Shown: positions 22,774-33,430, counted from the first letter of the stretch. The stretch: DNA of 64,000 bases from Lysobacter sp. TY2-98 (GCF_003367355.1 NZ_CP031413.1:1282921-1346920), one strand, 5' to 3'. Made by a program: numbers and translations. Notes: a model not told the origin generated them from the letters alone.

Positions 22774-24231
22774 ATGTACACGACACGATTCACCCGTCGC
22801 CAGTTCCTCAAGGGCGTTTGCGCGACCGCCGCAGCCACGGCGATCGGCCCGAAGCTCATGTTCGGCAACGACGCGCACGCAGCCGGCGCCGACGGCGATG
22901 TCGTGGTCATGCTGTTCCTGCGCGGCGCGATGGACGGCCTCAACTTCGTCGTGCCATTGGGCAGCAGCGATCGCACGTACTACGAGGCGGTGCGCCCGAA
23001 TCTCAACATCGCGGCCAGCGGCACGTATGGCGCGTTGCCGCTGACATACGCGGACGGCAGCGGCAGCGACTTCGGCCTGCATCCGTCAGCGACCGGCTTG
23101 CGTGATCTATGGAACGCGGGACGCGTCGCCATCGTCCATGCCGCTGGCCTGACGAACTCCGCGTCGCGCAGCCACTTCGATGCGCAGATGGCGATCGAAC
23201 AGGGCGTCGCCCGCGGGCTCAACACGGGTTGGATGGCACGTGCGGTATCGACACAGGCGGGCGTCGCGAACGCGAGCATGGCCGCGCTGGCCTGCATGCC
23301 GCGCGAGCCCGTGTCGCTCAACGGCACGACGCGCGCGATCACGATGGACAGCCCGTCCGACTTCCAGCTCAACCTCGGCAACTGGGCTTGGATGAAGACG
23401 CGCTCGGATTCGCCTGCGGGCCTCGTCGGCATGCAGGAGACGCTAAAGCAGCTGTGGAGCGGGCAGACGGCGCTGGAGTGCAACGGCGCGCTGGCCGAGA
23501 CCGCGTTGCGCGTCGTCGGGGCGCAACCCTATGCCGCGGTGCCTGCAGGCTGGCCCACGACGCAGATCGCGCAGGAACTCTGGACCGTAGCGCAGTCGAT
23601 CAAGTTCGGCATCGGCCTGCGCTATGCGGCCGTCGATCTCGGCGGCTGGGACACGCATGACGCACAGGGCACGGCGGGCTCCGGCTACCACTACTACCAG
23701 AACAAGATCGCCGAACTCTCGCAGGCGCTGTCGGCGTTCCAAGCCGAGCTGGAAGCGAACGGCAACACGGGACGCGTCACGACGATCGTGATGTCCGAAT
23801 TCGGACGCCGCATGCGCCAGAACGCCGCGGGCGGCACGGACCACGGCTATGGCAATCCGATGCTGGTGATGGGTGGCGCGGTGAACGGCCGACGACTGTA
23901 CGGCCAGTGGCCCGGCCTCACGGGCACGGTGATCGCCGCAGCGAACGGTGATCTACCGGTGACGACCGACTATCGCCGAGTCGTCTCGGAAATCCTCATC
24001 CGTCGCATGGGCAACAACAACCTGTCGACGATCTTCCCCGGCTATTCGGGCTACACCCCGCTCGGGATCATGCAGGGCGCCGACATGACCGCCGCGATGG
24101 CTCCGATGAGGGCGAGTTCCTCTGCGATGGCGGCAACACCGCAGCAGAGCGAACAGGACATCGCGATCGAACAGGCGCTGCGTGCACGTGGTGGTTCGGT
24201 GCGCGACCAGATCCTACGCCGCATGCTCTGA
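22774..24231 (+). CDS. DUF1501 family protein with a Tat signal
   Basis: The 485-residue protein begins with a twin-arginine signal, FTRRQFLKG (Arg8-Arg9) followed by a hydrophobic stretch and likely cleavage after AHA (about residue 36), so it would be exported folded. The body resembles the sulfatase/alkaline-phosphatase-like DUF1501 family: VVMLFLRGAMDGLNFVVPLG near the N terminus, LGGWDTHDAQG in the middle and VMSEFGRRMRQN, which probably carry metal ligands. Its function is unknown. It forms a two-gene unit with the DUF1800 gene and ends 21 bp before a strong terminator. Confidence 0.88.
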   Translation: MYTTRFTRRQFLKGVCATAAATAIGPKLMFGNDAHAAGADGDVVVMLFLRGAMDGLNFVVPLGSSDRTYYEAVRPNLNIAASGTYGALPLTYADGSGSDFGLHPSATGLRDLWNAGRVAIVHAAGLTNSASRSHFDAQMAIEQGVARGLNTGWMARAVSTQAGVANASMAALACMPREPVSLNGTTRAITMDSPSDFQLNLGNWAWMKTRSDSPAGLVGMQETLKQLWSGQTALECNGALAETALRVVGAQPYAAVPAGWPTTQIAQELWTVAQSIKFGIGLRYAAVDLGGWDTHDAQGTAGSGYHYYQNKIAELSQALSAFQAELEANGNTGRVTTIVMSEFGRRMRQNAAGGTDHGYGNPMLVMGGAVNGRRLYGQWPGLTGTVIAAANGDLPVTTDYRRVVSEILIRRMGNNNLSTIFPGYSGYTPLGIMQGADMTAAMAPMRASSSAMAATPQQSEQDIAIEQALRARGGSVRDQILRRML

Positions 24232-24252
24232 TCGTTCGAAGCCGGACATGAG

Positions 24253-24277
24253 AAGAGCGGGCATTGCCCGCTCTTTT
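24253..24277 (+). terminator. Rho-independent terminator of the DUF1800/DUF1501 unit
   Basis: A perfect 10-bp stem AAGAGCGGGC (24253-24262) with 24266-24275, a 3-nt loop and a TTTT run lies 21 bp after the DUF1501 stop. It confines the pair to one transcription unit. Confidence 0.9.
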
Positions 24278-24342
24278 CGTTTGCGCCGCTTTCGCGACCT
24301 CCTGGGTACCTGTCCGCGACTTTGGTTCACCGCCAGACAAAG

Positions 24343-24363
24343 AAAAAGCGGGCCGAAGCCCGC
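24343..24363 (-). terminator. Rho-independent terminator of pnp
   Basis: On the minus strand a 6-bp stem GCGGGC/GCCCGC closed by a TTCG tetraloop is followed by five T residues, about 30 bp after the pnp stop. It faces the DUF1501 terminator 65 bp away. Confidence 0.88.
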
Positions 24364-24393
24364 CTCTTCCGAATCCAGCAACGACCGCCGCGC

Positions 24394-26502
24394 TTACGCC
24401 GCCGGCGTGCCCTCGCCTTCCTCGACGGCCTTCATCGACAGGCGGATGCGGCCCTGCTTGTCGACTTCCAGCACCTTGACCTTCACCACGTCGCCTTCCT
24501 TCAGCTTGTCCGAGACCTTCTCGACGCGCTCATTGGAGATCTGCGACACGTGCACGAGGCCGTCCTTGCCCGGCAGGATCGTGACGAACGCGCCGAAGTC
24601 CATGATCTTGGCGACCTTGCCTTCGTAGATGCGGCCCGGCTCGACGTCCGAGACGATCTGGTCGATGCGCGCCTTCGCGGCCTGCGCGGCAGCGGCGTTG
24701 ACCGAAGCGATGACGATGGTGCCGTCGTCCTGGATGTCGATCTGCGTGCCGGTTTCCTTGGTGATCGACTGGATCGTCGCGCCACCCTTGCCGATCACTT
24801 CGCGGATCTTGTCCGGGTGGATCTTCATGGTGAGCAGGCGCGGCGCGTACTCGGAAAGCTCCGTGCGCGCGGTGGTGATCGCCTTCGCCATCTCGCCGAG
24901 GATGTGCAGACGGCCCTGCTTCGCCTGGGCGAGCGCGACCTTCATGATCTCTTCGGTGATGCCCTGGATCTTGATGTCCATCTGCAGGGCGGTGATGCCT
25001 TCCGACGTACCGGCGACCTTGAAGTCCATGTCGCCGAGGTGATCCTCGTCACCGAGGATGTCGGACAGGACGGCGAAATCGTCGCCTTCCTTGATCAGGC
25101 CCATCGCGATGCCCGCGACCGGCGCCTTGATCGGCACGCCCGCGTCCATCAGGGCCAGCGACGAACCGCAGACCGACGCCATCGACGACGAACCGTTCGA
25201 CTCGGTGATCTCGGACACGACGCGGATCGTGTACGGGAACTCTTCCATCGTCGGCATCACGGCGAGGATGCCGCGCTTGGCGAGGCGACCGTGGCCGATC
25301 TCGCGACGCTTCGGGCCCATCATGCGGCCGGTCTCGCCCACCGAGTACGGCGGGAAGTTGTAGTGGAACAGGAAGTGTTCCTTGTACTCGCCCGAGACGG
25401 CGTCGATGATCTGGCCATCACGCGCGGTGCCGAGCGTCGCGACCACGAGCGCCTGCGTCTCGCCGCGCGTGAAGAGCGCCGAGCCGTGGGTACGCGGCAG
25501 CACGCCGATCTTGCTGTCGATCGCGCGAACCGTCGTCAGATCACGCCCGTCGATGCGCTTGCGGGTGCGGAGCACCGACTGACGCATCGTCTGGTATTCC
25601 TGCTCGCCAAATTCCTTGGACAGGTCGGCCGGGTTCCAGCCGTTGGCCTCGGTATGCGGCTGCAGCATCTCGAGCGCGGCCTTCTTCAGCGTCTGGATCG
25701 ACGTGCGACGCTCGGCCTTGTTGACGACCTGGTATGCGGCGCCGAGGCGATCACCGATCGCGTTGCGCAGCGCATCGATCATCGACTCGTTCTTGGCCGG
25801 CGCTTCCCAGTTCCACGACTGCGTGCCGGCTTCGGCGACGAGCTCGTTAATCGCGTTGATCGCAACCTGCTGCGCCTGGTGACCGAACATCACGGCGCCG
25901 AGCATCACGTCTTCCGACAGCACGTCAGCTTCGGACTCGACCATCAGCACGGCGTCCTTGGTGCCGGCGACGACGAGCTCGAGCTGCGATTCCTTCAGCT
26001 GCGACGCCGTCGGGTTCAGCACGTACTGACCGTTGATGTAGCCGACCTTGGCCGCGCCGATCGGGCCCTGGAAGGGCGCGCCGGTAAGCGCGAGCGCGGC
26101 GGACGCGCCCAGCAGCGCCGGGATGTCGCCGTCGATTTCCGGATTGAGCGAGACCACCGTGGCGATGATCTGGACTTCGTTCTTGAACTCTTCCGGGAAG
26201 AGCGGACGGATCGGACGATCGATCAGTCGCGACGTCAGCGTTTCCTTCTCCGTCGCGCGGCCTTCGCGCTTGAAGAAGCCGCCCGGGATGCGGCCACCGG
26301 CGTAGAACTTTTCCTGGTAGTCGACGGTGAGCGGGAAGAAGTCCTGGCCTTCACGTGCCGTCTTGGCCGCAACGGCCGCAACGAGCACCACGGTGTCGTC
26401 CATCTTCACGATGACGGCGCCGCCCGCCTGGCGGGCAATTTCGCCAGTCTCGAGCGTGACCTGATGGGCGCCGTACTGGAAGGTCTTGGTAATTTTCGCC
26501 AC
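24394..26502 (-). CDS. pnp: Polyribonucleotide nucleotidyltransferase (PNPase)
   Basis: The 702-residue 3'-5' phosphorolytic exoribonuclease works in mRNA decay and the degradosome. It has two RNase PH domains, the second with the catalytic block [14 protein letters not shown] (about 478-491), a KH domain with IGKGG (about 569-573) and a C-terminal S1 domain starting [18 protein letters not shown] (about 620), plus a short acidic tail. The start chosen is GTG at 26502 ([11 protein letters not shown]), matching the family N terminus; the ATG further upstream would start within the rpsO terminator. It lies downstream of rpsO, the usual autoregulated arrangement. Confidence 0.97.
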   Translation of the reverse strand: MAKITKTFQYGAHQVTLETGEIARQAGGAVIVKMDDTVVLVAAVAAKTAREGQDFFPLTVDYQEKFYAGGRIPGGFFKREGRATEKETLTSRLIDRPIRPLFPEEFKNEVQIIATVVSLNPEIDGDIPALLGASAALALTGAPFQGPIGAAKVGYINGQYVLNPTASQLKESQLELVVAGTKDAVLMVESEADVLSEDVMLGAVMFGHQAQQVAINAINELVAEAGTQSWNWEAPAKNESMIDALRNAIGDRLGAAYQVVNKAERRTSIQTLKKAALEMLQPHTEANGWNPADLSKEFGEQEYQTMRQSVLRTRKRIDGRDLTTVRAIDSKIGVLPRTHGSALFTRGETQALVVATLGTARDGQIIDAVSGEYKEHFLFHYNFPPYSVGETGRMMGPKRREIGHGRLAKRGILAVMPTMEEFPYTIRVVSEITESNGSSSMASVCGSSLALMDAGVPIKAPVAGIAMGLIKEGDDFAVLSDILGDEDHLGDMDFKVAGTSEGITALQMDIKIQGITEEIMKVALAQAKQGRLHILGEMAKAITTARTELSEYAPRLLTMKIHPDKIREVIGKGGATIQSITKETGTQIDIQDDGTIVIASVNAAAAQAAKARIDQIVSDVEPGRIYEGKVAKIMDFGAFVTILPGKDGLVHVSQISNERVEKVSDKLKEGDVVKVKVLEVDKQGRIRLSMKAVEEGEGTPAA

Positions 26503-26571
26503 GTTGTGTAATTCCTTGAATCGCTTGGTTTCGTCCGGAGCCCCTGCCCCGGCCGGTACATCTTCGTATCC

Positions 26572-26606
26572 AAAAACGAAACCGCGGCGCATCACTGCGC
26601 CGCGGT
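26572..26606 (-). terminator. rpsO terminator / rpsO-pnp intergenic hairpin
   Basis: An 11-bp perfect stem (26581-26591 with 26596-26606) with a 4-nt loop is followed by TTCGTTTTTGG on the minus strand. It sits 11 bp after the rpsO stop and 70 bp before the pnp start. In E. coli this position holds the rpsO attenuator and the RNase III site that mediates pnp autoregulation, and the same role is likely here. Confidence 0.8.
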
Positions 26607-26617
26607 CGGTATCTCTC

Positions 26618-26878
26618 TTAGCGGCGCAGACCGAGCTTCTCGATCAGGGCCTTGTAGCGCTCGTTGTCCTTGCGCTTCAGGTAGTCGAGCAGGCTGCGAC
26701 GGCGGTTGACCATCTGCAGCAGGCCACGACGCGAATGGTGATCCTGCTTGTGGATCTTGAAGTGGCCGGTCAGCTGCTCGATGCGTGCCGTGAGCAGGGC
26801 GACCTGCACTTCCGGCGAGCCCGTGTCGTTCGTGCCGCGGGCGTGCTCGCCAATGACCTTGGAGGTATCGATGGACAT
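26618..26878 (-). CDS. rpsO: 30S ribosomal protein S15 (uS15)
   Basis: The 86-residue primary 16S rRNA-binding protein has all hallmark segments: [29 protein letters not shown], and [13 protein letters not shown]. The ATG at 26878 (MSIDTSKVI) was chosen over an upstream in-frame start for family length. It has its own sigma-70 promoter and is followed by a hairpin before pnp. Confidence 0.98.
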   Translation of the reverse strand: MSIDTSKVIGEHARGTNDTGSPEVQVALLTARIEQLTGHFKIHKQDHHSRRGLLQMVNRRRSLLDYLKRKDNERYKALIEKLGLRR

Positions 26879-26991
26879 CGTTTTTCCTTGAGACGCGGAA
26901 CCTGCAGACACGCTCGGCGACGGAACTACCGCGCCGACGCACCGCCTGGTCCGTCGGGTGAAAAGAAGGGGTGCCCGAAAAGGGCGCGCGT

Positions 26992-27020
26992 ATTGTAGCC
27001 GCGGGGGTCCACCCCAACAA
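26992..27020 (-). promoter_or_regulatory. rpsO: Sigma-70 promoter of rpsO(-pnp)
   Basis: TTGTTG (27015-27020), exactly 17 bp, then TACAAT (26992-26997) on the minus strand. The predicted start is near 26985, about 107 nt before rpsO, immediately downstream of truB. A small hairpin GCCC/GGGC lies at the start of the leader. Confidence 0.8.
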
Positions 27021-27039
27021 GGCGAATCGCACTCCGCCG

Positions 27040-28032
27040 CTAAGCGGCCGGGGTCGACGCCCAGCTGAAAAGCCGCTGCGGACGAAGCCGTCCGCCGTCG
27101 ATCGTCGCCAGACCCAGCACGCGCCCGGCGTGATCCCCCACGACCACGAGATCGGCATCGCCGTGGCTCGCCGCGCTGGACGCGCCGGACGCATCGGCAC
27201 CGAGGCGCGCCCCGGTCGGAATGGCCGCTTCCCCGGGCATTTCGACCGACTGCCCGTAGCCGAAGCGGCGCGCGGTATCAGCGTCCAGATCGACGCGCGC
27301 GCGGTGCGCGAGGCCGGCCTCGATCGAGATCAGGCAGCTGTCGAGCGCGTTCTCACCCTCTGGAGCGCGCGTCCGTATCTCCTCGAGGGTCCACATGCGT
27401 GGCGTGCGGAACGGATCGACCCAGAGCCGCCGCAGCGTCGTCACATGCGCGCCGCAGCCGAGCGCCTCGCCGAGGTCGCGCACGAGGCTGCGTATATAGG
27501 TCCCCGAGCCGCATTCGACAGCCAGTCGCAGATCGTCGCCTTCACGCCCGACCATCTGGAACGACGCCACTTCGACGTCGCGTTCGGGCGCCTCCACCGC
27601 TTCACCGCGCCGCGCACGGGCGTACAGCGGTTCGCCGCCCTGCTTAAGCGCCGAATAGATCGGCGCGCGCTGGCGGATGCGGCCACGCAACGGCGTGATC
27701 GCGGCGTCGATCGTCGCGTCGTCGATGACCGGAACAGGACGTTCGCGCAGCACGGCGCCATCGGCATCGTCGGTATCGGTGGTGGCGCCGAGGCGCGCGA
27801 CGGTCTCGTACGCCTTGTGCGCACCGAGCAGCAGGCCGGCGATCTTCGTCGCTTCGCCGAAGCAGACCGGCAGCAGGCCGGTCGCCAGCGGATCCAGGCT
27901 GCCGGTGTGGCCGGCCTTCTCCGCGCGGAACAGATGACGGACGCGCTGCAGCGCCTGGTTGGAACTCATGCCCGACGGCTTGTCGAGCAGCAGGATGCCG
28001 TCGAGACGACGGAAACGCGTCTTGCCGTTCAC
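27040..28032 (-). CDS. truB: tRNA pseudouridine(55) synthase
   Basis: The 330-residue enzyme makes pseudouridine 55 in the T loop of tRNAs. The catalytic Asp47 lies in [26 protein letters not shown] near the N terminus and the [20 protein letters not shown] segment are typical, with a PUA-like C-terminal region. The start is GTG at 28032 with GAGG a few nt upstream, 10 bp after the rbfA stop; this gives the family N terminus [19 protein letters not shown]. It is part of the nusA-infB operon. Confidence 0.96.
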   Translation of the reverse strand: MNGKTRFRRLDGILLLDKPSGMSSNQALQRVRHLFRAEKAGHTGSLDPLATGLLPVCFGEATKIAGLLLGAHKAYETVARLGATTDTDDADGAVLRERPVPVIDDATIDAAITPLRGRIRQRAPIYSALKQGGEPLYARARRGEAVEAPERDVEVASFQMVGREGDDLRLAVECGSGTYIRSLVRDLGEALGCGAHVTTLRRLWVDPFRTPRMWTLEEIRTRAPEGENALDSCLISIEAGLAHRARVDLDADTARRFGYGQSVEMPGEAAIPTGARLGADASGASSAASHGDADLVVVGDHAGRVLGLATIDGGRLRPQRLFSWASTPAA

Positions 28033-28042
28033 GGAACCTCGC

Positions 28043-28432
28043 TCAGGCGTCGCGCGATGCGTTCGCGTCGTCGTCGGCGTCCTGGATCGGCGGATTGGCG
28101 TGCAGCAATTGTTCAATGCGCTCGCCGCGATCGAACGAGGCGTCGTAATGGAAATGCAGTTCCGGCACGTGCCGTAGCTTCATCGCTCGGGCAAGTTCGT
28201 AGCGGATCTGCTTCGCCGCCTCTTTGAGGCCTTTCAGCGCCTCTTCGGCACGCTCCGGCTGCAGCGCGGTGACGAAGACCTTGGCGTGCGCCATGTCGCG
28301 CGTGACTTCGACGTCGGACACGCTCACCGAAGGAAGTCCCAGCTCGCGCACAGCCTCGTGCACGAGCGTGCCCAGCTCACGGCGGAGCTGGGCGGAAACG
28401 CGATCGGTGCGATGGAAGCTCTTGGACGGCAT
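28043..28432 (-). CDS. rbfA: 30S ribosome-binding factor A
   Basis: The 129-residue KH-fold protein assists late maturation of the 16S rRNA 5' end and cold adaptation. The conserved [18 protein letters not shown] helix, the [19 protein letters not shown] strands and [12 protein letters not shown] are seen. A short acidic tail ([12 protein letters not shown]) extends the C terminus. It begins 3 bp after infB and is followed by truB. Confidence 0.96.
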   Translation of the reverse strand: MPSKSFHRTDRVSAQLRRELGTLVHEAVRELGLPSVSVSDVEVTRDMAHAKVFVTALQPERAEEALKGLKEAAKQIRYELARAMKLRHVPELHFHYDASFDRGERIEQLLHANPPIQDADDDANASRDA

Positions 28433-28435
28433 GGG

Positions 28436-31024
28436 TCAGAGCGTCCGCTGGACCTCGATGCGCTCGAAGCATTCGATCTGGTCGCCCGGCTTGATGTCGT
28501 TGTACGCCTTTACGCCGATACCGCATTCGGTGCCCTGACGCACTTCGTCCACGTTCTCCTTGAAGCGACGCAGCGACTCGAGCTCGCCTTCGAAGATGAC
28601 CGTCTGCTGGCGCAGCACGCGGATCGGCTTGCTGCGCTTCACCACGCCCTCGACGACCATGCAGCCCGCGACCGCGCCGAACTTCGACGAACGGAACACG
28701 TCGCGCACTTCGGCGGTACCGATGATCTCCTCGCGGATCTCCTTGCCGAGCACGCCCGACGCGATCTGCTTCACCTGGTCGATGACGTCGTAGATGATCG
28801 AGAAGTAACGCAGGTCGACGCCCTGGTTCTCGATGACCTTGCGCGCCGACGCATCGGCACGGACGTTGAAGCCGATGATCGTCGCCTTCGACGTCGCCGC
28901 CAGCTGTGCGTCGGACTCGGTGATACCGCCCACGCCCGAACCGATCACATTGATGCGGATCTGGTCGTTGGATAGGCCGGTCAGCGAGTCGCGCAGCGCC
29001 TGCACGGAACCCTGCACGTCCGCCTTGACCACGAGGTTGAGCGACAGCTGGCCGGCGCCCTCGCCCATCTGCGCGAGGATGTCTTCCATGCGGTTGCCCG
29101 GCTGCGCGACGAGGCGATGCTCGCGACGCTTGGCGTCACGCTGTTGCGCGACGTCCTTCGCCAAGCGCTCGTCGTCGACGACGACCAGGTCGTCGCCCGC
29201 ATCCGGCACGCCCGACAGACCGAGCACCTGCACCGGAATCGACGGGCCCGCCTTGTCGACCTGCTTGCCGTTCTCGTCGAACAGCGCACGCACGCGGCCG
29301 TACTGCACGCCGCAGACCACGTAGTCGCCCTTCTGCAACTCGCCCGACTGCACGAGCAGCGTGGCGACCGGGCCGCGGCCCTTGTCCAGCGACGACTCGA
29401 TAACGACGCCGGTCGCACGACCGGTCGGCACTGCACGCAACTCGAGCACTTCAGCCTGCAGGCTCAGCGAGTCGAGCAGGTCATCGACGCCCGCGCCGGT
29501 CTTCGCCGACAGCTCGACCATCTGCGTATCGCCGCCGAATTCTTCCGCGACGATGTCGTGCGCGAGCAGTTCGTTCTTGACGCGGCTCGGGTCGGCGTCG
29601 GACTTGTCGATCTTGTTGATCGCGACCACCAGCGGAACGCCCGCAGACTTCGCGTGCTGGATCGCTTCGATCGTCTGCGGCATGACGCCGTCGTCGGCCG
29701 CGACCACCAGGACCACGATGTCGGTCAGCTTCGCCCCGCGGGCACGCATCGCCGAGAACGCGGCGTGGCCCGGCGTATCGAGGAAGCTGATGACGCCCTT
29801 CGGCGTTTCGACGTGGTACGCGCCAATGTGCTGCGTGATGCCGCCGGCTTCGCCCGACGCGACCTTCGTGCGACGGATGTAGTCCAGCAGCGACGTCTTG
29901 CCGTGGTCGACGTGGCCCATGATCGTGACGACCGGCGGACGCGGCGTCTTCTCGCCCTGCGTCTCCTCGACGTGCGCGATCAGCAGCTCCTCGGCCGAGT
30001 TCTCGGACGCGCGAACAGCCGTGTGGCCCAGCTCCTCGGTCACGAGCACCGCGGTGTCGTGGTCGATGGCCTGGTTGATGGTCGCCATCACGCCCATCTT
30101 GAAGAGCGCCTTGACGACATCGCCGCCCTTGAGCGCGAGCTTCTGCGCGAGTTCGGCGACGGTGACCGTCTCGCCGATCGCCACTTCACGCCGCACCGGT
30201 GCGGTCGGGCGCTGGAAGCCGGTACCGGTACGGCTCTGGTCCGGCTGGCGACGCTGCGGCCTGCCACCCGGCTTGCCGCGTCCACCCGCGCCACGGCGCG
30301 CGCGGTCGGCGGCGCTGAGGTGCATCTGACCGGCAAAGCGGCTGGCGCGGTCGTCGTCCTCGACGCCCGCGACCATCGCGTGCGAGCCGCGGGTCTTGTG
30401 GGCAGGCGCATGCGCCGGGGCGCGCGCCGGTTCGGCCGCACGCGGCGCCGGGCGGCCATGACCGCCGGTCGGACGGCGCGTTTCCGTCTCCACCTCGGCT
30501 GCCGCCTGCTTCTCGCGCTCGGCTTCAAGGCGAGCGCGCTCGGCGGCCTCCGTCTCGAGACGCGCGCGCTCGATTTCCTCTGCGCGGCGACGGTCCGACT
30601 CGGCCAGACGCTGCTGCTCGTCGAGGTTGCGCTGACGCGACTCCTCGAGCTTGCGCAGGATCTCGGCGCGCTCGTCGGTTTCACCGCCCGCAGAAGCCGC
30701 ACCCACTTCCGGGCGCACCAGCGTGACTTTCTTGCGGACGACGACGTCGACCGTCTGCTTCGCCTTGCCGCCGCCCACAGTGATTTCCTGCTTGCGGCTG
30801 CGGTTGAGCGTGATCTTCTTGGCCGCGTCGGCCTCGGCGCCCGCACCGTCGCTCTTGCCGTGCGCACGCTTGAGGAAGCCGAGCAGCTTCACCTTCTCCA
30901 TGCTGGTCACGACCTGATCAGGGCCGCTGAACTTCATGCCGGCTTCCGCCAGCTGTTCCAGCAGCTTCTCGACCGGTGTGTTGACCAGTTCGGCGAGCTT
31001 GCGAATCGTGGTTTGCTGCGACAT
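28436..31024 (-). CDS. infB: Translation initiation factor IF-2
   Basis: The 862-residue GTPase places fMet-tRNA on the 30S subunit and promotes subunit joining. Order: an IF2_N helical domain, a long charged Ala/Arg/Glu-rich low-complexity region (about 110-280), a second N-terminal domain, then the G domain with GHVDHGKTS (about 370), DTPGHAAF and NKIDKSDAD, and domains II-IV. In-frame internal starts that could yield shorter isoforms, as in E. coli, cannot be assigned here. The tRNA-fMet gene (metY) lies upstream in the same locus, matching function. Confidence 0.97.
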   Translation of the reverse strand: MSQQTTIRKLAELVNTPVEKLLEQLAEAGMKFSGPDQVVTSMEKVKLLGFLKRAHGKSDGAGAEADAAKKITLNRSRKQEITVGGGKAKQTVDVVVRKKVTLVRPEVGAASAGGETDERAEILRKLEESRQRNLDEQQRLAESDRRRAEEIERARLETEAAERARLEAEREKQAAAEVETETRRPTGGHGRPAPRAAEPARAPAHAPAHKTRGSHAMVAGVEDDDRASRFAGQMHLSAADRARRGAGGRGKPGGRPQRRQPDQSRTGTGFQRPTAPVRREVAIGETVTVAELAQKLALKGGDVVKALFKMGVMATINQAIDHDTAVLVTEELGHTAVRASENSAEELLIAHVEETQGEKTPRPPVVTIMGHVDHGKTSLLDYIRRTKVASGEAGGITQHIGAYHVETPKGVISFLDTPGHAAFSAMRARGAKLTDIVVLVVAADDGVMPQTIEAIQHAKSAGVPLVVAINKIDKSDADPSRVKNELLAHDIVAEEFGGDTQMVELSAKTGAGVDDLLDSLSLQAEVLELRAVPTGRATGVVIESSLDKGRGPVATLLVQSGELQKGDYVVCGVQYGRVRALFDENGKQVDKAGPSIPVQVLGLSGVPDAGDDLVVVDDERLAKDVAQQRDAKRREHRLVAQPGNRMEDILAQMGEGAGQLSLNLVVKADVQGSVQALRDSLTGLSNDQIRINVIGSGVGGITESDAQLAATSKATIIGFNVRADASARKVIENQGVDLRYFSIIYDVIDQVKQIASGVLGKEIREEIIGTAEVRDVFRSSKFGAVAGCMVVEGVVKRSKPIRVLRQQTVIFEGELESLRRFKENVDEVRQGTECGIGVKAYNDIKPGDQIECFERIEVQRTL

Positions 31025-31110
31025 TCGGTTTCCGTTTCTCGTTGCGCGGCCGAAGCCGGGCGTATCCGTTGAATTCTAGCCCGGGCATCCCGCAGCCCCG
31101 TCACCGGGGC

Positions 31111-31135
31111 GGCCGCCGGGCCGGTGCCGGCGGCC
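31111..31135 (-). promoter_or_regulatory. GC-rich hairpin between nusA and infB
   Basis: GGCCGCCGG (31111-31119) pairs perfectly with CCGGCGGCC (31127-31135) around a 7-nt loop, 10 bp after the nusA stop and about 90 bp before infB. There is no T tract, so it is more likely a processing or stabilising hairpin than a terminator. Confidence 0.5.
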
Positions 31136-31145
31136 TGTCAGCCGC

Positions 31146-32657
31146 TTACTCGCCGCGTTCCAGACGGGCGATCTCCTCGGCACGAGCGGCGAGGATCAGC
31201 GCCGCGGCGCGCTCCTCGTCCAGACCCTCGATGCCGAATTCCGCCACCTCGTCGGCGCCCAGCTCGGACAGGTCCTCGCTGGTGCGGATGCCGTTCGCGG
31301 CGAGCGCGTGGGCCGTGGCCTCGTCCATGCCTTCGAGCGCGAGCAGGTCGTCGGCAGGCATCTGCCCCTCCAGCGACTCCTCTTCAGCCAGCGCATCGTT
31401 GAGCAGCGAGTCGCGTGCACGCGAACGCAGTTCCTCGACGATGTCCTCGTCGAAGCCTTCGATCGCCAGCAGCTCGCCGACCGGCACGTAGGCGATTTCC
31501 TCGACGGTGTTGAAGCCTTCCGTCACTAGGATGGCCGCGATTTCCTCGTCGACTTCGAGCTTGTCCTGGAACAGCTGGCGCGACGCGGCCTGTTCGGCCT
31601 CGCTCTTGGCCTGCACCTGGTCGGCGGTCATGACGTTGAGCTGCCAGCCGGTCAGGCGGCTGGCGAGGCGCACGTTCTGGCCACCCTTGCCGATCGCCTG
31701 CGCGAGGCGCTCTTCGGCGACGGCGAGATCCATCGAATGCTTGTCCTCGTCGACGACGATCGACTGCACTTCCGCCGGCGCCATCGCGTTGATGACGAAC
31801 TGCGCCGGATTGTCCGACCACAGGATGATGTCGACGCGCTCGCCGTTGAGCTCGTTGCTCACGGCCTGCACGCGCGAACCGCGCATGCCGATACAGGCGC
31901 CGATCGGATCGGTACGGTTGTCGTGCGCGAGCACCGCGATCTTCGCGCGGTCGCCCGGATCACGCGCGCAGGCGCGGATCGTGACGAGGCCCTGGCCGAC
32001 TTCCGGCACTTCGAGCTTGAACAGCTCCATCATGAATTCGGGTGCGGCGCGGCTGATGAAGATCTGCGGGCCACGCGGCTCCGGGCGCACGTCGTACAGG
32101 AAGCCGCGCACGCGGTCGCCGGTGCGCAGCACGTCGCGCGGGATGCCCTTGTCCTTCGGGATGATCGCTTCCGCGTTGCCACCGAGGTCGACATAGATAT
32201 TGCCGCGCTCGACGCGCTTGACGATGCCCGTCACCAGCTCGCCGATGCGATCCTTCCATGCATCGATGACCTGCTGACGCTCGGCCTCGCGCACCTTCTG
32301 TACGATGACCTGCTTCGCAGCCTGCGCGGCGATGCGGCCGAACTCGGCGTTCTCGACCTGCTCCTCGATGAAGTCGCCGACTTCGACACCTTCGACTTCG
32401 TCGACGGCATCCATCAGGCGGATCTGGCGATCCGGCGACTCCATGACGACGTCATCGGCCACGACTTCCATGCGGCGGAACGTCTCGTAGCTGCCGTCCT
32501 TCCGGTCGATCGTGACGCGCACCAGCACGTCCTCGTCGTGGTACCGCTTCTTCGCGGCCGACGCGAGCGCGGCTTCGATCGCTTCGAAAATGACGTCGCG
32601 CGGGACGCCCTTCTCGTTGGCGACCGCGTCCACGACCATCAGAAGTTCCTTGCTCAT
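31146..32657 (-). CDS. nusA: Transcription termination/antitermination factor NusA
   Basis: The 503-residue RNA polymerase-binding protein modulates pausing, termination and antitermination. The N-terminal RNAP-binding domain (MSKELLMVVDAVANEKGVP) is followed by S1 (about 135-200), KH1 and KH2 (including IGKGGQNVRLASRLTGW) and two acidic C-terminal repeats typical of gamma-proteobacteria. It starts 5 bp after rimP, the ribosome-binding site lying within the rimP end. Confidence 0.97.
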   Translation of the reverse strand: MSKELLMVVDAVANEKGVPRDVIFEAIEAALASAAKKRYHDEDVLVRVTIDRKDGSYETFRRMEVVADDVVMESPDRQIRLMDAVDEVEGVEVGDFIEEQVENAEFGRIAAQAAKQVIVQKVREAERQQVIDAWKDRIGELVTGIVKRVERGNIYVDLGGNAEAIIPKDKGIPRDVLRTGDRVRGFLYDVRPEPRGPQIFISRAAPEFMMELFKLEVPEVGQGLVTIRACARDPGDRAKIAVLAHDNRTDPIGACIGMRGSRVQAVSNELNGERVDIILWSDNPAQFVINAMAPAEVQSIVVDEDKHSMDLAVAEERLAQAIGKGGQNVRLASRLTGWQLNVMTADQVQAKSEAEQAASRQLFQDKLEVDEEIAAILVTEGFNTVEEIAYVPVGELLAIEGFDEDIVEELRSRARDSLLNDALAEEESLEGQMPADDLLALEGMDEATAHALAANGIRTSEDLSELGADEVAEFGIEGLDEERAAALILAARAEEIARLERGE

Positions 32658-32662
32658 TTCGA

Positions 32663-33268
32663 TTACTCCGCCTCGGACGGGTTCGAACCCGCCGGCTTAG
32701 GTTGGGTGTTCTTCTTCGGCGCCTTGGCAGCCTTGCCACGGCCCTTCGATTCCTTCTGCGGCGCGTAGCCCAGGGCGACCCAATCGGGCACCAGGCGCGC
32801 CTTTTCGACGTTGCCGATCGCGATATCGATCGCCAGCGGCTGACCGCCGATGCCCTCGACCTCCATACGCACGACGTCGCCTTCGACGGCGACGATGCGG
32901 CCCTGCAAGCGACGGCGCCCATCCTGCGGCAGCTTCAGCGTGACCTTGGCTTCCTCGCCCACGAAGCGCGCGAATTGCGGCGCGGTGAACAAGGGGCGAT
33001 CGACGCCGGGCGACGACACTTCCAGCGTGTAGTGCACGCTGATCGGATCCTCGACGTCGAGCTGCGCCGACACTTCGCGGCTCACGCTCTCGCAGTCCTC
33101 GATGCCCACCATGCGACCGTTCGCGGCATCGGCTTCCGGCACGTCGATGTAAAGGCGCAGCACCGCGCTGCCCGGGGCGGGCAGGTATTCGACGCCGACC
33201 AGCTCAAGGCCCAGGGCCTCGACCGTCGGTGCGAGAAGTCCGGTGATCTGTGTGGCTTTGTCCGCCAT
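32663..33268 (-). CDS. rimP: Ribosome maturation factor RimP with an extended tail
   Basis: The 201-residue protein is needed for early 30S assembly. The conserved N domain ([24 protein letters not shown]) and the [10 protein letters not shown] motif are present. A Lys/Pro-rich C-terminal extension of about 35 residues ([18 protein letters not shown]...) makes it about 50 residues longer than E. coli RimP. The ATG at 33268 has GGAG upstream. It is the first protein gene after tRNA-fMet, as in E. coli. Confidence 0.95.
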   Translation of the reverse strand: MADKATQITGLLAPTVEALGLELVGVEYLPAPGSAVLRLYIDVPEADAANGRMVGIEDCESVSREVSAQLDVEDPISVHYTLEVSSPGVDRPLFTAPQFARFVGEEAKVTLKLPQDGRRRLQGRIVAVEGDVVRMEVEGIGGQPLAIDIAIGNVEKARLVPDWVALGYAPQKESKGRGKAAKAPKKNTQPKPAGSNPSEAE

Positions 33269-33305
33269 GCGCTCTACTCCGCTCCGGGCGGCATTGCCGC
33301 GTCCG

Positions 33306-33336
33306 AAAACAACAAGGGGCCCATTGGGCCCCTTGT
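33306..33336 (-). terminator. Hairpin with T-rich tail between tRNA-fMet and rimP (attenuator)
   Basis: An 11-bp perfect stem (33312-33322 with 33326-33336) around a 3-nt loop is followed on the minus strand by TTGTTTTCGG. It lies 95 bp after the tRNA and 44 bp before rimP. It would end most tRNA transcripts while letting some polymerase through into rimP-nusA, as described for metY-nusA of E. coli. Confidence 0.75.
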
Positions 33337-33430
33337 CCGGTGCTGCTGGATGTCGGTCGATCGCGTGGAGCCGCGATCGTCGAGCCCAAGCATTGTTTCG
33401 TCGGCGAACCGCGTTGCCTTCGAATCAATG

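Noticed and set aside
24322..26511. A 729-codon plus-strand open frame opposite pnp
   Set aside because: The composition is Arg/Asp/His-rich without recognisable domains, and pnp is certain on the other strand.
29117..31072. A 651-codon plus-strand open frame opposite infB
   Set aside because: This is an antisense shadow of infB; no ribosome-binding site or family features.
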